Assembly (NCBI RefSeq): GCF_003012705.1
Contig: NZ_PXYL01000004.1
Location: 310,001 to 374,000 of the forward strand
Length of the DNA: 64,000 bases
Reading direction: 5' to 3'
DNA from: Pseudaminobacter soli (ex Li et al. 2025)
GTDB taxonomy: Bacteria > Pseudomonadota > Alphaproteobacteria > Rhizobiales > Rhizobiaceae
Shown: one piece after another, positions 1 to 8,594 of the stretch
Position numbering within the stretch: the first letter of the stretch is position 1
Layout of the letters: each line of letters begins with the position of its first letter
Position numbers and translations under genes: made by a program
Notes under the pieces: model-generated
What the model saw: the letters and a program-made list of their open reading frames with translations, nothing else
Told to the model about the DNA's origin: nothing
Database searches by the model: none

Positions 1-182
1 AAGGTGGCCGGGCCGCCCTCGCCGCCCAGGATGTGGCCCACGCCATAGCCGACGCCTGCGCCTGCGCCGGTGGCCAGAACATATGCTGCCGTGATTGCGA
101 AAAACACGATGATGCGAAAGATGATGAAGGGCCATGTCTTCATCATCAGCGACAGCGTCTTGCCGATATCGAAGTCCCACAT
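1..182 (-). CDS. Membrane protein of unknown function (3' part cut off by window start)
   Basis: The reading frame starts at an ATG at 182 on the minus strand and runs off the window, so only about 60 residues are visible. They begin MWDFDIGKTLSLMMKTWPF and contain one hydrophobic stretch (about residues 17-40), followed by a Gly-rich segment, so an inner-membrane location is likely. It lies downstream of ribB on the same strand with an 87-base gap. No family is recognised; the function is unknown. Confidence 0.6.
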   Translation of the reverse strand, partial: MWDFDIGKTLSLMMKTWPFIIFRIIVFFAITAAYVLATGAGAGVGYGVGHILGGEGGPAT

Positions 183-269
183 GCAACAATCCCCCCAAGA
201 CAGGCTAAATTAGCATGTCCTGAGGGGAAATATTGTCAAGCGTCTGCCGCGCGGCAGCGACGTTTCTCG

Positions 270-1370
270 TTAGAGAATTTCAGTTTTGGCGATCTTGATG
301 CCGAAACCTTCGAGGCCGACATAATGACGCTCGCGCGACGCGATCAGATTGATCGAGGAAATGCCGAGATCGCGCAGGATCTGCGCGCCGAGCCCGATCT
401 CGCGCCATTCGTTCTCGCGCCGCAGGGCTTCGGCATGCGTCTCGCCGTCGCCATGGGTCGGACGGTTGCGATCCTGATGGGCAACGCCCACCGAACCCTC
501 GCGCAGATAGACGATGACGCCGCGGCTGCATTCGCCCATGGCCTTCATGATCGACTGCAGGTCCTTGCCGCCGCCGAAGACATCGGCGACCACGTTTTCG
601 GAATGCAGCCTGACCGGCACTTCCACGCCGTCGCGGATGTCGCCATAGACGATCGCCAGATGGTGCATCATGTCCCACGGCAGCTTGTAGGTGTAGGCCT
701 TGGCCTTGCCGGACGGCGTGTCGATGTCGGAGCACTCGACGCGCTGCACCAGCTTTTCCTGGTGCTGGCGGTAGGTGATGAGATCGGCGACCGACACCTG
801 CTTCAGCCCGTTGGCCTCGGCGAAGGCTGCCACCTGCGGCCCGCGCATCACCGTGCCGTCGTCATTGACCAGCTCCGAAATCACGCCCACCGGCGGCAGG
901 CCGGCGAGCTTGCAGAGGTCCACGGCCGCTTCGGTATGGCCCGAACGCATCAGCACGCCGCCCTCGCGCGCCACCAGCGGGAAGATGTGGCCGGGGCGCA
1001 CGAAATCGCTGGGCCCGGCATTGTCGTTGGCGAGATTGCGCACGGTCAGCGTGCGGTCATCGGCCGATATGCCGGTGGTGGTGCCGTGCTTGAAGTCGAC
1101 GCTGACGGTGAAGGCGGTTGTGTGGGCCGAGTCGTTTTCGGCGACCATCGGCGCAAGATTCAGCCGGCGGGCATCCTCGCGCGGCATCGGCGCGCAGACG
1201 ATGCCGGAGGTGTGACGTACGATGAAGGCCATCTTCTCGGCCGTGCAATGCACCGCCGCGACGATCAGGTCGCCCTCGTTCTCGCGTCCGTCATCGTCCA
1301 TCACGACGACGATCTCGCCACGCTCGAAGGCCCGCAGCGCCTCGACAACTTTCTTTTGATCGTAGGACAT
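270..1370 (-). CDS. ribB: 3,4-dihydroxy-2-butanone-4-phosphate synthase with degenerate GTP cyclohydrolase II-like domain
   Basis: This enzyme converts ribulose 5-phosphate to 3,4-dihydroxy-2-butanone 4-phosphate plus formate, a precursor of riboflavin. Residues 1-200 are a complete DHBP synthase domain with the acidic loop DDDGRENEGD (about 25-34) and the RSGHTEAAVDL segment (about 142-152). Residues 210-366 match the fold of GTP cyclohydrolase II, as in RibBA fusions. The Cys ligands expected of the GCHII zinc site (SEC and RCDCG in E. coli RibA) are absent: here the region reads SENVVADVFGG. The second activity is therefore probably lost. I chose ATG 1370; an in-frame GTG lies at 1379. It follows aroC on the same strand. 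Confidence 0.93.
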   Translation of the reverse strand: MSYDQKKVVEALRAFERGEIVVVMDDDGRENEGDLIVAAVHCTAEKMAFIVRHTSGIVCAPMPREDARRLNLAPMVAENDSAHTTAFTVSVDFKHGTTTGISADDRTLTVRNLANDNAGPSDFVRPGHIFPLVAREGGVLMRSGHTEAAVDLCKLAGLPPVGVISELVNDDGTVMRGPQVAAFAEANGLKQVSVADLITYRQHQEKLVQRVECSDIDTPSGKAKAYTYKLPWDMMHHLAIVYGDIRDGVEVPVRLHSENVVADVFGGGKDLQSIMKAMGECSRGVIVYLREGSVGVAHQDRNRPTHGDGETHAEALRRENEWREIGLGAQILRDLGISSINLIASRERHYVGLEGFGIKIAKTEIL

Positions 1371-1389
1371 TTTGCTCACTTTGTTCGCT

Positions 1390-1452
1390 GGGGCAGTAGG
1401 GGAATAGGACGCGGAAAACTTACCGCCTTACTGCCCTACTCCCTTATTCCCC
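1390..1452. repeat. Inverted heptamer-type repeats between aroC and ribB
   Basis: Two related blocks face each other. GGGCAGTA (1391-1398) pairs with TACTGCCC (1429-1436), and GGGGAATA (1399-1406) pairs with TATTCCCC (1445-1452). The right block is built of seven-base units of the type CCCTACT/CCCTTAT. Because the order is A-B-A'-B', the two stems cannot both form in the simple way. The right block touches the aroC stop codon. This resembles short tandem-heptamer intergenic repeats; its role is unknown. Confidence 0.5.
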
Positions 1453-2552
1453 TAAACCCTTCCCGTCTGGCCGCGATGGCGCAGGTAGTGATCGGCGATG
1501 GCGCAGGCAACCATGGCCTCGCCGATGGGGACGGCGCGGATGCCCACGCACGGATCGTGGCGGCCCTTGGTCATCACCTCGACGTCCTTGCCGTCGATGT
1601 CGATGGACTTGCGCGGCGTCAGGATCGACGACGTCGGCTTGACCGCAAAACGTGCCACGATCGCCTGACCGGTCGAAATTCCACCAAGTATACCGCCAGC
1701 ATTGTTGGACAGGAACACCGGCTTTCCGTCATTGCCGATCCGCATCTCGTCGGCGTTTTCCTCGCCGGTGATGCGCGCGGCCTCGAAGCCATTGCCGATC
1801 TCCACGCCCTTCACCGCATTGATGGACATAAGGTTGGAGGCGATGTCCTGGTCGAGCTTGGCATAGATCGGCGCGCCGAGGCCGGCGGGCACGCCCTCGG
1901 CCACGATCTCCACAACCGCGCCCACCGAAGAGCCTGCCTTGCGGATGCCGTCGAGATAGTCGGCAAACATCTGCACCGACTCCGGGTCGGGCGTGAAGAA
2001 GGGGTTTTCCGGATCGTCGACGAAATTCCAGTTCCAGCGGCTGCGGTCGATGTCCTTGACGCCCATCGAAACCAGCGCGCCGCGCACCACCATGCCCGGC
2101 ACCACCTTGCGTGCCAGTGCACCGGCCGCAACGCGCGCAGCAGTCTCGCGCGCCGAGGAGCGGCCGCCGCCGCGATAGTCGCGCAGGCCGTATTTCACCT
2201 GATAGGTGTAGTCGGCATGGCCCGGCCGGTACTGGCGGGCGATCTCGCCGTAATCCTTCGAGCGCTGGTCGACGTTCTCGATCATCATCGACACCGGCGT
2301 GCCGGTGGTGATCATGGTCTCGCCGTCCTCGTCGAGCACGAAGCCCGAAAGAACCTGCACCTCGTCCGGCTCGCGCCGCTGGGTCACGAAGCGCGACTTG
2401 CCGGGGCGCCGCCGGTCGAGCTCATGCTGGATCTCGGCGCGGGTGAAGCGGATACCCGGCGGACAGCCATCGACCACGCAGCCCAAGGCCGCGCCATGGC
2501 TTTCGCCCCAGGTGGTGACACGGAACATATGTCCGAAAGTGTTGTGCGACAT
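1452..2552 (-). CDS. aroC: Chorismate synthase
   Basis: Catalyses the last shikimate-pathway step, 5-enolpyruvylshikimate-3-phosphate to chorismate, using reduced FMN. The 366-residue product has the usual length and begins [20 protein letters not shown], the family signature. It also holds the internal [20 protein letters not shown] segment and the [16 protein letters not shown]-like end (here [16 protein letters not shown]). The Shine-Dalgarno before ATG 2552 is weak. It is followed by ribB after 81 bases, probably co-transcribed. Confidence 0.97.
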   Translation of the reverse strand: MSHNTFGHMFRVTTWGESHGAALGCVVDGCPPGIRFTRAEIQHELDRRRPGKSRFVTQRREPDEVQVLSGFVLDEDGETMITTGTPVSMMIENVDQRSKDYGEIARQYRPGHADYTYQVKYGLRDYRGGGRSSARETAARVAAGALARKVVPGMVVRGALVSMGVKDIDRSRWNWNFVDDPENPFFTPDPESVQMFADYLDGIRKAGSSVGAVVEIVAEGVPAGLGAPIYAKLDQDIASNLMSINAVKGVEIGNGFEAARITGEENADEMRIGNDGKPVFLSNNAGGILGGISTGQAIVARFAVKPTSSILTPRKSIDIDGKDVEVMTKGRHDPCVGIRAVPIGEAMVACAIADHYLRHRGQTGRV

Positions 2553-2854
2553 AGATAATCAGCCCTGCCCGGCCGCGCCGGCTCTGCGGTGCGTTCTATT
2601 GGCGTTTTCGGCGAGGGTCAAACGATGTCAGCCGACTTTTGGATCCCGGCCCGGATTGCCTGTGCGACGGCACCCTGTGCCGGAACGTCGCAACTTGAAC
2701 AGGGATTCGTTTCCGCGACAGATAACGTAACAAAAATAAGTGGATAGAATATCCGTTTTAGTTTTGACACATTCGTCGTGTTAGTGATTTCTTCATGATC
2801 GCAATTGCGAGCCGTCGCCTGTCGACGCAAATGATAAGTAAGTGAGGATGGAAC
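2553..2854. other. Divergent intergenic region, aroC / DUF1344 gene
   Basis: This 302-base gap must hold promoters for both divergent genes. Visible items are a TTGACA hexamer (2764-2769) pointing toward the plus-strand gene, without a convincing -10 at standard spacing, and a perfect 12-base palindrome TCGCAATTGCGA (2799-2810). Short open frames here show no coding character. Confidence 0.4.
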
Positions 2855-3103
2855 ATGCGTAGCCTGATCGGCGCTCTCGCCGCTGTCATGATGATCTCCA
2901 GCGCCGCCTACGCCGCCGAAGCGGAAGGCAAGATCAAGGCAATCGACCGCGATAAGCTGACCATCACGCTCGACAACGGCAAGTCCTACAAGCTACCCGG
3001 CGAATTCGACGTGGACGCCCTCAAGGAGGGCATGGACGTGCTTCTGGCCTACGACCAGATCAACGGCGTCAACACCATCACCGATATGGAACTACCCGAA
3101 TAG
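2855..3103 (+). CDS. Small exported DUF1344-type protein
   Basis: An 82-residue product with a signal peptide (MRSLIGALAAVMMISSAAYA, cleavage expected near 20). A mature domain of about 60 residues, EGKIKAIDRDKLTITLDNGKSY followed by VLLAYDQINGVNTITDMELP, matches the DUF1344 pattern common in rhizobia. This looks like a small OB/SH3-like beta domain in the periplasm; that fold is inference. GGATGG stands before the ATG. It is transcribed alone, convergent with the cupin gene. The function is unknown. Confidence 0.8.
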   Translation: MRSLIGALAAVMMISSAAYAAEAEGKIKAIDRDKLTITLDNGKSYKLPGEFDVDALKEGMDVLLAYDQINGVNTITDMELPE

Positions 3104-3244
3104 GGATTTTTGACTCCCCGGCGGCCTGACGCAAAAGGCTGTCGCATGCGCGATCCGGTCCGCGTTGACGCGCAGGCGGATGCGATTGCCTAGAACCCGT
3201 GAGGCCATCGACCGTATCAGGCGCCCGTGCGCATCTCGCAGGCT

Positions 3245-3721
3245 CTATGGCGCCGGCACCGCTGGGGTAAGACCGTAGCGGCGCATGATTTCAGCCATCT
3301 TGGCTCGGTCCGGTGGACCGCCGGCCGCAGCGTTGAGAACCGCGAAAGTCTCGCGGAAATACTCCGGACCGATCGCCGCCGGCGTAATCACGCAGAGCAC
3401 CTTCACGTCCCGGTTTCCGTTATTGTCGAACCGATGAACGGCCCCTCGCGGAATGCATAGCGCCTGTCCCGGTCCGACATCGATTTGCTTTCCGTCAACG
3501 GTCCAGGTCAACACACCGTCGATACCGTAGATCGTCTCTTCATAACCGTCATGGCTGTGGGCTGGAGCTGGCAGCCTCTGTGCGCGTGGGACGATAAGTT
3601 CAAAGGCGGCGACACTACCATTCGAGTTACCTCCGGTCAGCAAGAACCGAACCGTGAGCCCATTGGTGCCGATGGTTTCGTCGGAAGGATTGACGTGAGG
3701 GTCAATGGCGGCCTGTGGCAT
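3245..3721 (-). CDS. Cupin-domain protein
   Basis: A 158-residue single-domain cupin. Motif 1 is around HSHDGYEETIYGIDGVLTW (about 57-75, giving His, His and Glu metal-ligand candidates) and motif 2 around PGQALCIPRGAVHRFDN (about 84-100). The C-terminal 50 residues are helical. AGGAG lies 8 bases before the ATG. It is divergent from a MarR regulator, with repeated GTAAAC dyads in between, so it is very likely the regulator's target. The substrate is unknown; a quercetinase-like or stress-related dioxygenase is possible but unproven. Confidence 0.85.
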   Translation of the reverse strand: MPQAAIDPHVNPSDETIGTNGLTVRFLLTGGNSNGSVAAFELIVPRAQRLPAPAHSHDGYEETIYGIDGVLTWTVDGKQIDVGPGQALCIPRGAVHRFDNNGNRDVKVLCVITPAAIGPEYFRETFAVLNAAAGGPPDRAKMAEIMRRYGLTPAVPAP

Positions 3722-3737
3722 TGCACTGTCTCCTCTA

Positions 3738-3775
3738 GTAAACTAGGTTTACCGTCATAGGTAAACTCCATTTAC
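3738..3775. promoter_or_regulatory. Candidate MarR operators in the cupin/marR divergent promoter
   Basis: Four half-sites of alternating orientation are visible: GTAAAC (3738-3743), GTTTAC (3747-3752), GTAAAC (3761-3766) and TTTAC (3771-3775). They form three dyads: GTAAAC-TAG-GTTTAC; GTTTACC (3747-3753) with GGTAAAC (3760-3766), spacer 6; and GTAAA-CTCCA-TTTAC. All lie within the 59 bases between the two divergent starts, where MarR proteins usually autoregulate. Binding by this particular regulator is inference. Confidence 0.7.
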
Positions 3776-3780
3776 TGAGA

Positions 3781-4248
3781 ATGTCAATGAGCCCGCCTTC
3801 GAAGAGCTTTCCGATCAATACGGAAGACATGCTGATCGGCGCTCTGCTGCGCGTTCCCGCTCAGGCGATTCATCGCCGGATCATCAAGGAACTCAATACA
3901 GCCGGCTTCGACGACCTGCGCCTGCCGCATATTGCGGTGCTGCAGTTTCCCGGGCCGGACGAGGTCCGCCCGGCCGCGCTCGCCGAGCGCGCAGGCATGA
4001 GCAAGCAGGCCATGAACCAGTTGCTCGGAAGCCTTGAGGGGTTTGGCTATATCGTCCGAACCGACGTTCCAGGTGAGGCCGGCGCGCGCATTGTCCGCTT
4101 TACCGAACGCGGACACGCTGCATACGCCAAAATCATCGACACACTGCGCGACATCGAGCGCGAGTGGAGCAGTGAACTTGGACCCGAGCGTTTCGCCCAG
4201 CTCAAGGCACTGCTGATGCTCGTCTGGGAAGGGCCGCTGGTTCGCTAG
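3781..4248 (+). CDS. MarR-family transcriptional regulator
   Basis: A 155-residue winged-helix regulator. The HTH and wing are visible in VRPAALAERAGMSKQAMNQLLGSLEGFGYIVR (about 63-94, shown only in part by motif AERAGMSKQAMNQLL) and in ARIVRFTERGHA. N- and C-terminal helices would form the dimer interface. The ATG at 3781 lacks a clear Shine-Dalgarno; a second ATG lies at 3787. It is divergent from the cupin gene and probably represses both genes through the dyads at 3738-3775. The ligand is unknown. Confidence 0.9.
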   Translation: MSMSPPSKSFPINTEDMLIGALLRVPAQAIHRRIIKELNTAGFDDLRLPHIAVLQFPGPDEVRPAALAERAGMSKQAMNQLLGSLEGFGYIVRTDVPGEAGARIVRFTERGHAAYAKIIDTLRDIEREWSSELGPERFAQLKALLMLVWEGPLVR

Positions 4249-4256
4249 CCCCAGAG

Positions 4257-4844
4257 TCAAAGCCAGTCGAGCTGCCCGTTTTCGAACCGCAGCACGCGAT
4301 CCTGCGGGATTTCCAGCGCCGCAGCCAGATGGGTCGGCACCGACTGCGCCAGCCTGAAGATGACGCGCAGCACGCCGCCATGGGTCACGCAGACGGTGGG
4401 GCGCTTCAGCTCCTCGAACCAAGGCCGTATCCGGCCAAGCATCATCTCATAGCTCTCGGCGCCCACTCCGGGCGGCACAAAACCCCATTTGTCGCGCGAA
4501 CGCTCCTCCTTGCAGCCCGGATAGCGCTCTTCCAGCTCGGGGAAGGTAAAGCCCTGCCAGTCGCCGAAATTCACCTCCACCAGCCGTGGATCGGTGCGGT
4601 AGTCGGTCGAGGCCAGCCCCATGGCTGCGCGTGCGCGCTCCATGGTCTCGCGCGTACGCCGCATCGGGCTCGCGACGAAATCGAACTCGTGCGGATCGGC
4701 GATCAGTTCGGCCAAGCGCTGGCCGTTGCGGTCGGCCTGGGTGCGGCCGACCTCGGTGATATCCGTGTCGGCCTGCCCTTGCAGACGTTCCTCGGCGTTC
4801 CATGCCGTCTGGCCATGGCGCACGAAATAGACAAGCGGAAACAT
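4257..4844 (-). CDS. Histidine phosphatase family protein (phosphoglycerate-mutase-like)
   Basis: A 195-residue phosphatase. The phosphohistidine motif VRHGQTAWN lies near the start, with the later acidic/Arg segment and the second catalytic His in VCVTHGGVLRVI. The short form without a mutase lid fits a phosphatase rather than glycolytic GpmA; the substrate is unknown. I place the start at ATG 4844, 13 bases after AGGAGG; an in-frame GTG at 4856 sits too close to that Shine-Dalgarno. It follows fabI by about 33 bases in the same direction and is probably co-transcribed. Confidence 0.88.
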   Translation of the reverse strand: MFPLVYFVRHGQTAWNAEERLQGQADTDITEVGRTQADRNGQRLAELIADPHEFDFVASPMRRTRETMERARAAMGLASTDYRTDPRLVEVNFGDWQGFTFPELEERYPGCKEERSRDKWGFVPPGVGAESYEMMLGRIRPWFEELKRPTVCVTHGGVLRVIFRLAQSVPTHLAAALEIPQDRVLRFENGQLDWL

Positions 4845-4877
4845 GACGCCCCGCACGCCTCCTGAAAACTGCGGACG

Positions 4878-5702
4878 TCAGTCCTTCACGGTGGAAATGT
4901 CGGGCGCATCGACGGCCTTCATGCCGACGACGTGATAGCCCGAATCGACGTGGTGGACCTCGCCGGTGACGCCGCGCGACAGGTCCGACAGGAAGTAGAG
5001 GCCGGAATCGCCCACTTCCTCCGGGGTCACGGTGCGCTTCAGCGGCGCGTTGTACTCGTTCCACTTCAGGATATAGCGGAAATCGCCGATGCCCGAAGCG
5101 GCAAGCGTCTTGATCGGGCCGGCCGAAATCGCGTTGACGCGGATGCCCTTGCCGCCGAGATCGACGGCCAGATAGCGCACGCTCGCCTCGAGCGCGGCTT
5201 TGGCAACGCCCATGACGTTGTAGTGCGGCATCACCTTCTCGGCGCCGTAATAGGTCAGCGTCAGCAGCGAGCCGCCATCGGTCATCAGCGGCTCGGCGCG
5301 CTTGGCGATGGTCGTGAAGGAAAACACCGAGATGTCCATCGTGCGCAGGAAGTTGTCGCGCGTGGTTTCGACGTAGCGGCCGTCCAGCTCCTCCTTGTCG
5401 GAGAAGGCGATGGCGTGAACGACGAAGTCGAGCTTGCCCCACTTCTTGGCAACGCCGTCGAACACCGCGTCCAGGCTTTCCGGATCGGTCACGTCGCAGT
5501 GGCCGGCAATGTGGGCACGATCGCCAAGCTCGGCAACCAGCGGCTCAACGCGCTTCCTGAAGGCGTCGCCCTGATAGGTCAGAGCAATCTCAGCCCCCTG
5601 ATCGGCGCAAGCCTTGGCAATACCCCAGGCGATCGACCGGTTGTTGGCCACGCCAAGAATAAGCCCGCGCTTTCCGGCCATGAGGCCCTGTCCAACCGTC
5701 AT
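4878..5702 (-). CDS. fabI: Enoyl-[acyl-carrier-protein] reductase (NADH)
   Basis: Reduces trans-2-enoyl-ACP in the final step of each fatty-acid elongation cycle. The 274-residue product has the FabI-type nucleotide-binding start GLILGVANNRSIAWGIA and the Tyr-x6-Lys active site (Tyr161, Lys168), with the extra Tyr at 151. This is FabI spacing rather than FabG spacing. GGAGAG precedes the ATG at 5702; ATG 5681 is an alternative start. It lies downstream of a J-domain gene on the same strand and is followed by a histidine phosphatase. Confidence 0.96.
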   Translation of the reverse strand: MTVGQGLMAGKRGLILGVANNRSIAWGIAKACADQGAEIALTYQGDAFRKRVEPLVAELGDRAHIAGHCDVTDPESLDAVFDGVAKKWGKLDFVVHAIAFSDKEELDGRYVETTRDNFLRTMDISVFSFTTIAKRAEPLMTDGGSLLTLTYYGAEKVMPHYNVMGVAKAALEASVRYLAVDLGGKGIRVNAISAGPIKTLAASGIGDFRYILKWNEYNAPLKRTVTPEEVGDSGLYFLSDLSRGVTGEVHHVDSGYHVVGMKAVDAPDISTVKD

Positions 5703-5828
5703 GTGATCACTCTCCGCATTCTCTTCTTCTACCTGAAGAGCCCTATCGCACAGGCACAGGACACCTTCAAGCGCCCAGCGCGTCGAAGTCGTCGGCCAAA
5801 GGGAGCCGAAACCGCCGATTAAAGCGTT

Positions 5829-6761
5829 TTAAATGGTTTGGCGCTTCCTCATCATCGCTTCCAGTTCCGGGTCGCCACCTTCGGGAAGCATGACGCGGAC
5901 ATGGGCGTAGAGATCGCCATGGCCGGCGCCCTTCTGCGGCAGGCCCCTGCCCTTGAGGCGCAGCACCTTGTCCGAACTGGACCAAGCCGGCACGTTGACC
6001 GCAAGCCGTCCTCCCGGCGTCTCCACCGCCACCTTGGCGCCGAGCACGGCATCCTTGAGTGGCACCGGCAGATCGACATGCAGGTCGCGGCCTTCCACCC
6101 GGTATCGCGGATGGTTCCTGAACTGGATCTTGATCAGCGCGTCGCCCGAACCGCCGAGACCGGCATCGCCCTGCCCCTTGAGGCGGATGGTCTGGCCGTC
6201 CTCGACATAATGTGGCAGCTTCACCGCGAGCTTGCGCCCGTCGGGGAAGATCGCCGTCACCTTCTCCGCGCCGGCCACCTCTTCGATGCTGACTTCGAGC
6301 GTGGCGTTGAGGTCCGCGCCTTTGGGCGCGCGCTGGGCGGTGTCGCCCGCGCCGGCGCGCTGCCGGAACGCCTGGCCGAACAGTTCGCTGAAGATGTCGC
6401 TGTCGCTGAATTGCTCGTTGCCGACACCGCCGCTGCGGAATTCGAAATGCGCCCCGCCCGGCCCCTGCCCCTGGGACTGCCGCCGGAAGCCCGCGAACGG
6501 GTCGCCGCCCGGTTGTCCCTGAAAACCCTGGAACTTCGGCTTGCCTTCGCCGTCGATCTCGCCGCGGTCATACGCGCCACGGCTCTTCTCGTCGCCGAGG
6601 ATCTCGTACGCCTGGTTCGCCGCGGCAAACCGGTCCTTCGCCTTGGGATCATTCGGGTTCTGGTCCGGATGATGCTTCTTGGCGAGTTTGCGGTACGCCG
6701 ACTTTATCTCCTTGGCTGATGCGTTCTTGGAAACGCCCAGCACTTCATAGGGATCACGCAT
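5829..6761 (-). CDS. DnaJ-type co-chaperone, CbpA-like (J domain plus C-terminal domain, no zinc finger)
   Basis: A 310-residue type II Hsp40. The J domain (1-70) includes the HPD motif that stimulates DnaK. A Gly/Phe/Gln-rich linker follows (about 75-130), then a C-terminal substrate-binding region from about 145 with [20 protein letters not shown] and [19 protein letters not shown]. The cysteine zinc finger of true DnaJ is absent. The genomic partner is fabI downstream, 126 bases away. It probably acts as an auxiliary cytosolic co-chaperone. Confidence 0.9.
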   Translation of the reverse strand: MRDPYEVLGVSKNASAKEIKSAYRKLAKKHHPDQNPNDPKAKDRFAAANQAYEILGDEKSRGAYDRGEIDGEGKPKFQGFQGQPGGDPFAGFRRQSQGQGPGGAHFEFRSGGVGNEQFSDSDIFSELFGQAFRQRAGAGDTAQRAPKGADLNATLEVSIEEVAGAEKVTAIFPDGRKLAVKLPHYVEDGQTIRLKGQGDAGLGGSGDALIKIQFRNHPRYRVEGRDLHVDLPVPLKDAVLGAKVAVETPGGRLAVNVPAWSSSDKVLRLKGRGLPQKGAGHGDLYAHVRVMLPEGGDPELEAMMRKRQTI

Positions 6762-6878
6762 GCCTTCTCGCCTGCCGGAATCTGGAATTGGAGCTAGCTC
6801 CCTATATGCTCCTCGCTAGGAACAAATTCCAGTGCGGCACCATCGGAGAAGTTGTGGAGCGAGAACGCCGGCGAACGT

Positions 6879-7316
6879 TCAGAGCGCCGGCTGGAAATTC
6901 ATCATGCGCCAGAGGCCGGAGCCCGCCGTGCAGACCTCGCCATGGTAAAGCCCAACCCCGTCATAGCTCTCGCGCGAGGTGGTGAACTTGCGGCACAGCG
7001 CGCCATTGTTGCGGCTTTCGGTCAGGTTGCTGATGGCGCCGCGCGAACCGGTATCGGCATTGGCCCAGGCCAGCGCCGTGCCGTCGAGCGTGGTGACATC
7101 GGCGGCCGAGACGGCATTGCGGATGGTGGCCTCGTCCGACACCCGCTCGGAGTCGCTCGGCGCACGCGTTCCGGAAGATACGGCGCCGGTCAGCAGCGAG
7201 CGGTCGACCTCGGCCTTCACAAGGCTGAAGCCGCCGATACCGCATGCGGAAAGCGTGATGGCGGCAGCCAGCAAGGTCGCCGCCTGCGGGCAGCCGGACC
7301 GGAAAAGGCATGACAA
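6879..7316 (-). CDS. Lipoprotein, outer-membrane surface-antigen-like
   Basis: From a TTG start at 7316 the 145-residue product has a short lipoprotein signal ending in the lipobox LSAC (residues 22-25). A mature domain ends [19 protein letters not shown]. That pattern, two Cys in a short C-terminal beta domain, resembles the RT0821/Lpp0805 surface-protein family. GGAGAG lies 7 bases before the TTG, which decides this start; an upstream ATG (7373) would give an unusually long signal peptide. It is divergent from pdxH. The function is unknown. Confidence 0.72.
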   Translation of the reverse strand: MSCLFRSGCPQAATLLAAAITLSACGIGGFSLVKAEVDRSLLTGAVSSGTRAPSDSERVSDEATIRNAVSAADVTTLDGTALAWANADTGSRGAISNLTESRNNGALCRKFTTSRESYDGVGLYHGEVCTAGSGLWRMMNFQPAL

Positions 7317-7390
7317 ACCGTCTCTCCACGCTTGCGCTGTGCGCGACAATAGGCAATCTCCAGCCAACGACATCACTTCGGATGGATAGT

Positions 7391-8008
7391 ATGGCCGAGT
7401 CAGCATTAACAAGCGGTGACTTTACCGAAAGCGCCGAACCCTTCAGACTTTTTGCGACCTGGCTCGAAGACGCTGGCATGAGCGAACCGAATGACCCCAG
7501 CGCCGTGGCACTCGCCACCGTCGACACCGACGGCCTGCCGGACGTGCGCATGGTGCTTCTCAAGGGTTTCGATGAGCAAGGTTTCGTCTTCTATACGAAT
7601 TTCCAGAGCGCCAAGGGCCAGGAAATCCTCGCCACCATGAAGGCGGCCATGTGCTTCCATTGGAAGTCGCTGCGCCGGCAGGTGCGCGTGCGCGGTCGCG
7701 TCGAAGTGGTTAGTGACGCCGAGGCCGACGCCTATTTCGCCTCGCGCCCGCGCGGCAGCCGAATCGGCGCCTGGGCGTCCAAGCAGTCGCGCTCGCTCGA
7801 AAGCCGCTTCGCCCTGGAAAAGGCCGTCGCCGAATACACCGCGCGTTACGCCATCGGCGAAATACCGCGCCCTGCCTATTGGTCGGGCTTCCGCATCGTG
7901 CCGCAGAGCATCGAGTTCTGGCACGATCGCCCTTTCCGCCTGCACGATCGCATCGTGTTCCGCCGCAACGCCGACGACGGCTGGGAAAAGGATCGGCTCT
8001 ACCCGTAG
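7391..8008 (+). CDS. pdxH: Pyridoxamine 5'-phosphate oxidase
   Basis: An FMN-dependent enzyme making pyridoxal 5'-phosphate from pyridoxine or pyridoxamine 5'-phosphate. The 205-residue product shows [20 protein letters not shown] (FMN phosphate binding) and the ending [15 protein letters not shown] plus WEKDRLYP, the family signature. I use ATG 7391; ATG 7382 is equally possible. It is divergent from the lipoprotein gene and convergent with the VOC gene. Confidence 0.95.
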   Translation: MAESALTSGDFTESAEPFRLFATWLEDAGMSEPNDPSAVALATVDTDGLPDVRMVLLKGFDEQGFVFYTNFQSAKGQEILATMKAAMCFHWKSLRRQVRVRGRVEVVSDAEADAYFASRPRGSRIGAWASKQSRSLESRFALEKAVAEYTARYAIGEIPRPAYWSGFRIVPQSIEFWHDRPFRLHDRIVFRRNADDGWEKDRLYP

Positions 8009-8049
8009 AGCCGCCCAGCCTGTGCCCGAATGTCTTCGAGTGGCGGGCG

Positions 8050-8439
8050 TTATCGCAGAACCGGCCCCCGCAACCCGATGCAGTTCCCCCACGGATCGCG
8101 CACCTGGCACATCAGCTGGCCGTCCTGGATTTCCAGTGGCCCTCGGTAAAGCGTTGCCCCGACGCTTTTGAGATGCTCCAGAGCTTTCTCGAAATCGGCC
8201 ACTCGCCAGTAGACAACCGATCCGCAAGCGCCGGCCCCCACTTTTTCGTCGGCTGGAACTATTTCAAGGCAAACCGAGCCGATGTTGAGGAACTCAAAAT
8301 CGAATTCCTCCAGACGCTCGAGAACCGCCTCAGGGAACGCTCGCTGATACCATTGAATCCCCGCCTCGACATCAGCGACATGGACCAGAACGGCGGCAAT
8401 CGGGCCTGTCTCCATCTGCGTCGATGTTCGATCGTCCAT
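8050..8439 (-). CDS. VOC-superfamily (glyoxalase/bleomycin-resistance-like) protein
   Basis: A 129-residue product with one full vicinal-oxygen-chelate module. It has beta-alpha-beta start AAVLVHVADVEAGIQWYQRA and the C-terminal VRDPWGNCIGLRGP typical of family members. The usual first metal ligand His is present in LVHVADV and the last acidic residue is less clear, so the catalytic metal site is uncertain. The start is ATG 8439 behind GGGGGA; upstream in-frame starts lack a Shine-Dalgarno. The substrate is unknown. Confidence 0.85.
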   Translation of the reverse strand: MDDRTSTQMETGPIAAVLVHVADVEAGIQWYQRAFPEAVLERLEEFDFEFLNIGSVCLEIVPADEKVGAGACGSVVYWRVADFEKALEHLKSVGATLYRGPLEIQDGQLMCQVRDPWGNCIGLRGPVLR

Positions 8440-8594
8440 ATCGATTCCCCCTTCGAGCCGTCTGGGATTAGCAGGTCCGGCAGTTCGCCGATGCAGGCCA
8501 AGATTACAAGAATTTAATGAAATCATTCAGTTAAGGTTCATGTTCCAACTGCCAGATTGGCACCACGGGGCTTGGAAAACTGAATGAGGTACTT

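Noticed and set aside
33-2558. A plus-strand open frame of 841 codons across ribB and aroC
   Set aside because: It is the antisense of two clear GC-rich genes, shows no family motifs and a composition rich in His/Arg/Asp; a shadow frame.
2618-2830. A 70-codon minus-strand ORF upstream of aroC
   Set aside because: It covers the divergent promoter region, lacks a ribosome site and has no recognisable fold or signal peptide.
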